A DNA stretch of 24,699 nt from Zygnema circumcarinatum. Lineage: Eukaryota; Streptophyta; Zygnematophyceae; Zygnematales; Zygnemataceae. Location: positions 841,274 through 865,972 of the forward strand of contig CM074822.1 of the NCBI GenBank assembly GCA_037447605.1. The letters are read 5' to 3'. The stretch's first letter is position 1, and every line of letters begins with the position of its first letter. Below are positions 20,106 through 24,699 of the stretch, one piece after another. The translations under genes and the position numbers were made by a program. Below the pieces are notes generated by a model that was given only the letters and a program-made list of their open reading frames with translations, was not told where the DNA came from and made no database searches.

Positions 20106-20341
20106 ATGCAGTCCCCTCTCAAGGTTTCAGGGGTTCATAGGGTCTCCTCTCTAGGGCGGCTGAGCCCTGGGAGGGGACGGCAGCAGCCGAGTCCTGGTAA
20201 GGGATCGCTCAGGCCTGCAAATGTGAGGAAGCAGCTGCTCCGTCTGCTGCTCGCGTACGGCCTCATCTCCCTCATAGCCATCCCCTCGCTCACTTGGCAT
20301 TTCGAATCGGCATCCAAAACAGTGTTATGGAGGCCATCAAA
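20106..20341 (+). other. GT61 exon 1: cytosolic tail and membrane anchor
   Basis: Basic N-terminus, then QLLRLLLAYGLISLIAIPSL as a signal anchor, then WHFESASKTVLWRPS. The donor GTGCGT after 20341 leaves phase 2, which matches acceptor GAGCAG before 21440. Other possible donors (GTAAGG near 20197, GTGAGG near 20221) would cut off the anchor, so the 3' border is moderately uncertain. Confidence 0.62.
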
Positions 20342-23300
20342 GTGCGTCGCTAGACCCTTCTCTTTCTGCATTCAAGAAAACGGGCATTCATTGGGGTTAC
20401 CCGGTGCAGAATGTTGGTCAGTAGCAGCAGAGGCAGAGGATCGATCGATCGATCCGTTCCTCCCCCCCTTCCTCTCCTCCACTCGCTCGCTCTCTCTGAG
20501 CTGGATGGTGTATGCATTCATAGCTCATGGATTTCAGAGAGTGTCTGCTGCTTCTGTTGTTAGTTGTTGCTTCCACATTATTCAGCATCAAGTTGGGACT
20601 CTCGATTTATGGCCCGACCGTCTCCGTGTATTTGTAACATCATGAGTTATTGGTCTTGATATTTGACATTTAGGAAAATCGTTGGTCATCTTCACGTCTC
20701 CATTTCTATAAAACAACAATGTAAGATAATGAATCGACATGTTATCGTCTATTTCAAGATGATCGTCTACATAATGTGGACGACATCATGATCATGATGA
20801 TCACATGATGCATCACATCACCATCATCATACGATCGTCTAAATCTGGTCCACATGAGAGGGCTCTGCTTATCATAATTTTTACTTGTGTATTAATTGGT
20901 TCTCTTTTTAGAGGAAAGTTGACTTTGAAAGATTTTTCCTTAGTAGGAGATTGAAAGGTCTGCTCTCCTTCGTTCTTGCCCTAATTGCAATGTTTAAATA
21001 GGAACTCTACCGGAGCAAGGTCCTCAGTTGATTAAGGACACTTATGAAAGTCCCTTACCCCTTTTTTCTTCCTTAGTCTGTTGTTCTTTTGTCATCTGAC
21101 AATTCAGTTCTTCAATTGGGTTCAACTTGAATGCCACCGAGGCTTCATTAAATTGGATAATGCGGCTGTTTTATTCAGGATCAAACGCCAGTATAGTTAC
21201 TACGAATGCAGCATGCTCTGCTCATGTCTAAAAACACAGTGCATGGATGTCCTTCATGGTTTGGTGGGGCCCGGCAGTGTTCTGTATCTCCTTCCATTTT
21301 ACCATGTCCTGGCTGTGGCATTTTGGCTTTCAAGGTTTCACTTTATCCTATCATATGCTACCCTATCCCTATCACGTGCTTCCTGGATGTAGCTGGTATT
21401 TGCATTAGCTAATTAGCAGGTGGGGTTTTTGTGGAGCAGCATTTTTGTACTGGGGATGAACTATATGTGGAGGATGAGTCCTTTGACCAAGGAGCCAGGA
21501 GCTCATGTGGCTCAGCAGCCGGACGACTTTGCATGCTTGATGGTGCTGCAAGACGTCTGCTATTCCTTCAATCCGAGGGCTTCGGGGCCGTCATTATCCC
21601 GTTCGAGAGGTGTTTGGTTTGCCCGGGACGGATATCGGAATTTGTCCAAAATTGATTTTTCGCAGGACGTCTGCACACTTCACAAGGTGCAGTACTTGTT
21701 GAAATAGAACGAGTGAAATGCATGCTTTTTGAATGAACTAGCGTTTCAAGTCGTCGATGGGCATGATACGTGATTAGCAAACTTGTTTAGGGATGAAAGG
21801 AGGATTCAAATAGAACCATGTTAGCGACCTGAGGTCTTCAACTGCTATTGAACCGCTTTGCTATGCGACGCAGACTGAATTTCCCACGTCTTTAAAGAAA
21901 AGTCTGTACATGGGAGAAGATCCGCATGACTTGTCCGTCATCCAACAGCGCGTTGGAGACTTTGTACACCTTGATTATATGCAGACCTACTGGAAGGGAT
22001 GGCAAGTTGTCATGGATAGATATAGTTTTTGGAACCAATACTTTCCCTTCTGGCATAAACCGATGGACCTTCCTCCGAGTAGTGAAATGATTCCGGTAGC
22101 TCTCATCTCTTCTAGAGATTCGCATTTGGGGCACTTTGTAGAATTAGTTGGTGGGCTGGCAGAAGTGGGAAAACACCTTTTCTCGGGCAATGATGAAGAA
22201 GATCCTTTCCTTCAGCCGGTCCCATCAAATGTCTCTCTATTCTTTCCTATGAGGTAAGAGAGAGCAACCTCTCTTTCGATTTTCCTGGTCTTGGCTCATG
22301 CCTAAAGAGATTCTATGTTGCTGTTTCATTGAAATCTTAATGAAAATGAAGCTTTTATGCCAAGCATAGTTGTCGTTTGATGGGTGAAACTCATGGTGGT
22401 TTTGCTTGCAGCACTCATGTGGGAACTTGGACTTTGGGTATGACACATATTCTTTTAGGATCCAAAGCTTCCGTGTATCCGCGGAAGAATACTTCTCATA
22501 CTGTGTGCTTCCAGAATGCTCTCTTTCCCCTCAACATCCCTCACACTGACGATTCAGCAGACCGAGTGCGTCAACGTGCGTATGACGCAGTGGGACTACC
22601 TTACGTTTCCCCTGAAGCTCTGAAAAGACAAGAGTCTCTCAATGGAAGAAGAAACAGGGGGAGCAATAGAGCGAAACAGACTAGGAAAACTGTGGGTGTA
22701 ATAGATTCAGTGAGGGGAATGAGGGAAGCGGAAGCAAATGGAAAGATGGAAGTGGAAGTGAATGAAGTTATTACAAATAGAGAGGGTAGAGGGGAGCTTC
22801 TTGGGAAGGATCATAGCAGGGCTTTGCTGCATTTAGAGACGGAGGCGCATGAAGAGACGGAAAATATTTTCCATGATGGTTTGCTCCATGAGTTTCATAG
22901 AGAGGGAGGTTTGAGGATGCTGCAAGGTTTGCCAGCAGGTACACCATAGCGTTACTTCTCCCACATACTCGCATACCCGTGTTTCATAGGAGCAGTTCCT
23001 GAACTTCGCGATTGTTCTGTAAAGTTGTAGACATAGAGAGCCATCCATGCATGATTAACTTAGGAAGCCATTGTTGATAGCTGCAGCAATCGTTTCGGTG
23101 TCAGCCATAATTGCAGTAGCTCACTCTAATTCTTTCAGCTTTGTATAGACATGAACCAGTACTCAGTTGTATCCCTCCCATGTTTTTCTGTCTATTGGGT
23201 CTTAAAAAGTAAGGTAACCTTAGTCAACTATGAGTTGGGTTACTTCACTGGAAAAAGGAGAGGCAGTGCTCATAGCCTCCTTAGGGTCTCGGATTGCAGG

Positions 23301-24517
23301 TCAGCGACCAGGAAAGGACAGACCATTGGCAGCTGGTAATGCACGTCATCGAGTCAATTATCAAATAACATTAGTGCAGCGTCTCCATTCGCGCACTATT
23401 GCCAACTTGGAGGAGGTTCAAATATTACTGCGAAAAGTCTTTCCGAAGCTCCCTGTCGAAGTAGTTGTACTCGAGGTACGATAGTTTCTTAGGCAGCGAT
23501 AACATTGTTCTATGACCATTTTGTGTCTCCCTTTGTTGCATCGTCGATTTTAGTATTGCCCATCACCTTACATATTTCGTTATTTGAATATCATCTTGAA
23601 CTTTTGATCAGCACTCCCGGTGTTGCTAGTTTTGAAGAAATCATCTGATGATGAACATTTGTTGTTGGAAGTATAGGACCTCCCTTGAGCATGTCTGCAT
23701 TGCAAAAGCAGGCAGAGGGGGTCTCAGACAGAGGGGTGGAATTTCAGAAGCTGTCTTTGGAGGAGCAAATTCAAGTCCTGCATCGGACAGTTCTGTATGT
23801 ATCGATGCATGGAGCCGCCATGAGCAACACCATTCTCCTGCAGCGGGGGGTGACAGTTGTGGAGATTTTTCCATACAAGTTCTTCTATGGAGTTTACCGA
23901 CGGTAGCACATATTACTCATTCCTTCAGAAGATGCTTGCTTCGTTTGCCATACTATTACGACACGCATATCCTCTGCAGTCCTTGCCAAGAGGACATTTC
24001 ATTTTCTTTTTGTTTCGGATGCTTGTCTTTGGCGTGCGGAAAGGGCTTACTAATACTTAAACGACTTACTCCTTTTCCGGATTGTAAGAATTGTTTTGGA
24101 AATAATCTAAAATAGTAAAAGGGAACTTGTCCAAAAAGGTAACCAATCAATCTCTCTCTTTCTCTCTCTCCGTCTTGCTCTCTCTCTCACACACTCTCTC
24201 TCTCTCTCTCTCTCTGTGACAGGATATGTCAACGATATGGGATCAACTATTTCTTGTGGCATAACCAGCTTTCCAACCACTCCTCCTATACCGACAATTG
24301 CCTCGTGGCGGGAGGATTTGTTGACTGGCCTGAACATAAGTGCCATACGACTCCCACGTGCAGGTGGTGTGTGCGAGATCGGTGCATCACAACCGTCCAT
24401 CTCGAGGAGTTTCAAAAGGTGTTGGAACCTGCAGTACGGCAAGTTTCAAAGTGGCTGGATTCGCATGGATCATTCTACTATGCTCCGACCACACTGAAGC
24501 TCATAGGCGTTACTTGA
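20106..24517 (+). CDS. GT61 glycosyltransferase, POMGNT2/EOGT-like, type II membrane protein
   Basis: Predicted ER/Golgi enzyme transferring a sugar (GlcNAc or xylose-type in known relatives) to glycoproteins or polysaccharides. Exons: 20106-20341, 21440-21686, 21874-22253, 22412-22938, 23300-23475, 23748-23902, 24223-24517; together 2,016 bases, 671 residues, all phases consistent. An in-frame stop at 20070-20072 makes ATG 20106 the first possible Met of this frame. Seen: membrane anchor LLRLLLAYGLISLIAIP near residue 45, ACLMVLQDVCYSF, FWHKPMDLPP, SHLGHFVELVGG, YQITLVQRLHSRTIANLEEV, EKLSLEEQIQVLHRT and VSMHGAAMSNTILLQRGVTV, then VEIFPYKFFYGVYR. The HGA...N..L..G..VVEIFPY block and the early CYS block resemble POMGNT2 more than plant beta-1,2-xylosyltransferase. 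Substrate is not decided by sequence. Confidence 0.85.
20342..21439 (+). other. GT61 intron 1 (about 1.1 kb)
   Basis: Mostly AT-rich. It contains a cluster of ATGATCGTC and ATGATG repeats (about 20735-20850) and GATC tandem repeats near 20440-20451. Several short open frames occur but none shows GT61 motifs. I cannot exclude one extra small exon. Confidence 0.55.
21440..22253 (+). other. GT61 exons 2-3: N-terminal catalytic half
   Basis: Exon 21440-21686 carries DDFACLMVLQDVCYSF and RGVWFARDGYRNLSK, ending VCTLHK. Exon 21874-22253 carries LYMGEDPHDLSVIQQRVGDF, FWNQYFPFWHKPMDLPP and IPVALISSRDSHLGHF, ending LFFPM in phase 2. An alternative acceptor at 21420 would add seven codons but breaks phase with exon 1. 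A competing open frame (21431-21655) lacks the C-Y-S block and dead-ends. Confidence 0.75.
22412..22938 (+). other. GT61 exon 4: central region with hydrophilic insert
   Basis: Begins THVGTWTLGMTHILLGSKAS and CFQNALFPLNIPHT, usual GT61 sequence, then from about 22615 a lysine/arginine/glutamate-rich stretch of about 105 residues (RRNRGSNRAKQTRK..., EANGKMEVEVNEV...). It ends GLPAG at donor GTACAC in phase 1; an alternative GTTTGC donor 12 bases earlier also gives phase 1. Intron 22939-23299 shows nothing coding. Confidence 0.78.
23300..24517 (+). other. GT61 exons 5-7: core C-terminal catalytic half
   Basis: Exon 23300-23475 (YQITLVQRLHSRTIANLEEV, ending VVVLE), exon 23748-23902 (KLSLEEQIQVLHRT, SMHGAAMSNTILLQRG, VTVVEIFPYKFFYGVYR) and exon 24223-24517 (RICQRYGINYFLWHNQLSNH, then a cysteine cluster HKCHTTPTCRWCVRDRC, ending LKLIGVT and TGA at 24515-24517). 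The H-G-A block is the DUF563 active-site region. Joins are phases 0 and 2. Introns 23476-23747 and 23903-24222 are non-coding; the latter has a (TC)n run. Confidence 0.88.
24141..24216 (+). repeat. (TC)n microsatellite next to the last GT61 acceptor
   Basis: TCTC-type repeat broken by CACACAC, ending six bases before the acceptor GTGACAG. It doubles as the polypyrimidine tract of the last intron. Confidence 0.9.
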
Positions 24518-24699
24518 CTGGGGAAAGAAAATAATGAGAGAGGATATTGTTTTGGCTCCTCCAGGCTGCCACGTGGAGTGCGATTAGGTTAGCTTCGCGA
24601 AGACTCCCTTGTGCGTCATGCTGCATCATCTCTTACTCTCACCCTTGGCTTCGTTCTCTTCCTCTCCCTCTCCTTCCCACTCCTCCCTCCCCCTCCTCC
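24518..24699. other. 3' flank of the GT61 gene
   Basis: About 180 bases without a gene. CCACGTGG (24569-24576) is another G-box, and 24640-24699 is CT-rich simple repeat. It may be the GT61 3' UTR or the start of the next promoter. Confidence 0.5.

Noticed and set aside
21081-21392. 103-residue plus-strand ORF in GT61 intron 1
   Set aside because: Hydrophobic with no GT61 motif; the exons on both sides already join in phase without it.
21431-21655. Competing frame in GT61 exon 2 (starts MEQHFCTGDELYVEDES)
   Set aside because: It reaches a stop without a useful donor, whereas the chosen frame carries the CYS and VWFARDG blocks and joins in phase to the next exon.

Overview
The window is eukaryotic nuclear DNA with intron-rich genes. 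Coding blocks are short, flanked by GT-AG signals, and joined through introns mostly of 80-400 bases. A KDM3-type JmjC demethylase with a plant-type WRC zinc motif, next to a plant-like full-size ABCA transporter, points to a streptophyte. The heavy load of GA/CT simple repeats fits a non-seed plant or charophyte alga, but the species cannot be fixed from this sequence.

Layout: (1) Minus strand, <1-8664: 18 exons of a full-size ABCA transporter of the plant ABCA1 type. They cover the N-terminus, first membrane domain, first nucleotide-binding domain (NBD1), linker and start of the second membrane domain; the 3' part runs off the left edge. (2) 8665-11289: no convincing gene; promoter-like repeats and palindromes. 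(3) Minus strand, 11290-18266 or further upstream: a 12-exon JmjC histone H3K9 demethylase (JMJ25/IBM1/KDM3-like) with WRC motif, RING-like zinc fingers, HxD...H iron site and stop codon. (4) About 18940-20105: a divergent promoter with a G-box hairpin, a MITE-like inverted-repeat element and a chain of small upstream ORFs. (5) Plus strand, 20106-24517: a 7-exon type II membrane GT61 glycosyltransferase of the POMGNT2/EOGT-like type, whose exon lengths sum to 672 codons in frame. (6) 24518-24699: short flank with a G-box and a CT tract.

All exon borders were chosen by requiring GT/AG signals, matching codon phases and continuity of recognisable family motifs. The one weak join is in NBD1 of the ABCA gene, next to a 38-bp minisatellite. 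The three genes are not an evident pathway: a lipid/transport ABC protein, a chromatin enzyme and a Golgi/ER glycosyltransferase. The demethylase and the glycosyltransferase are head-to-head and may share promoter elements.

The most unusual points are a PAN/apple-type cysteine domain encoded by its own in-phase exon within the first extracellular loop of the ABCA transporter, a nearly pure 690-base (CCCCT)-type intronic tract (G-quadruplex-prone in the transcript), and 35-bp and 38-bp purine-rich minisatellites in or beside coding exons.
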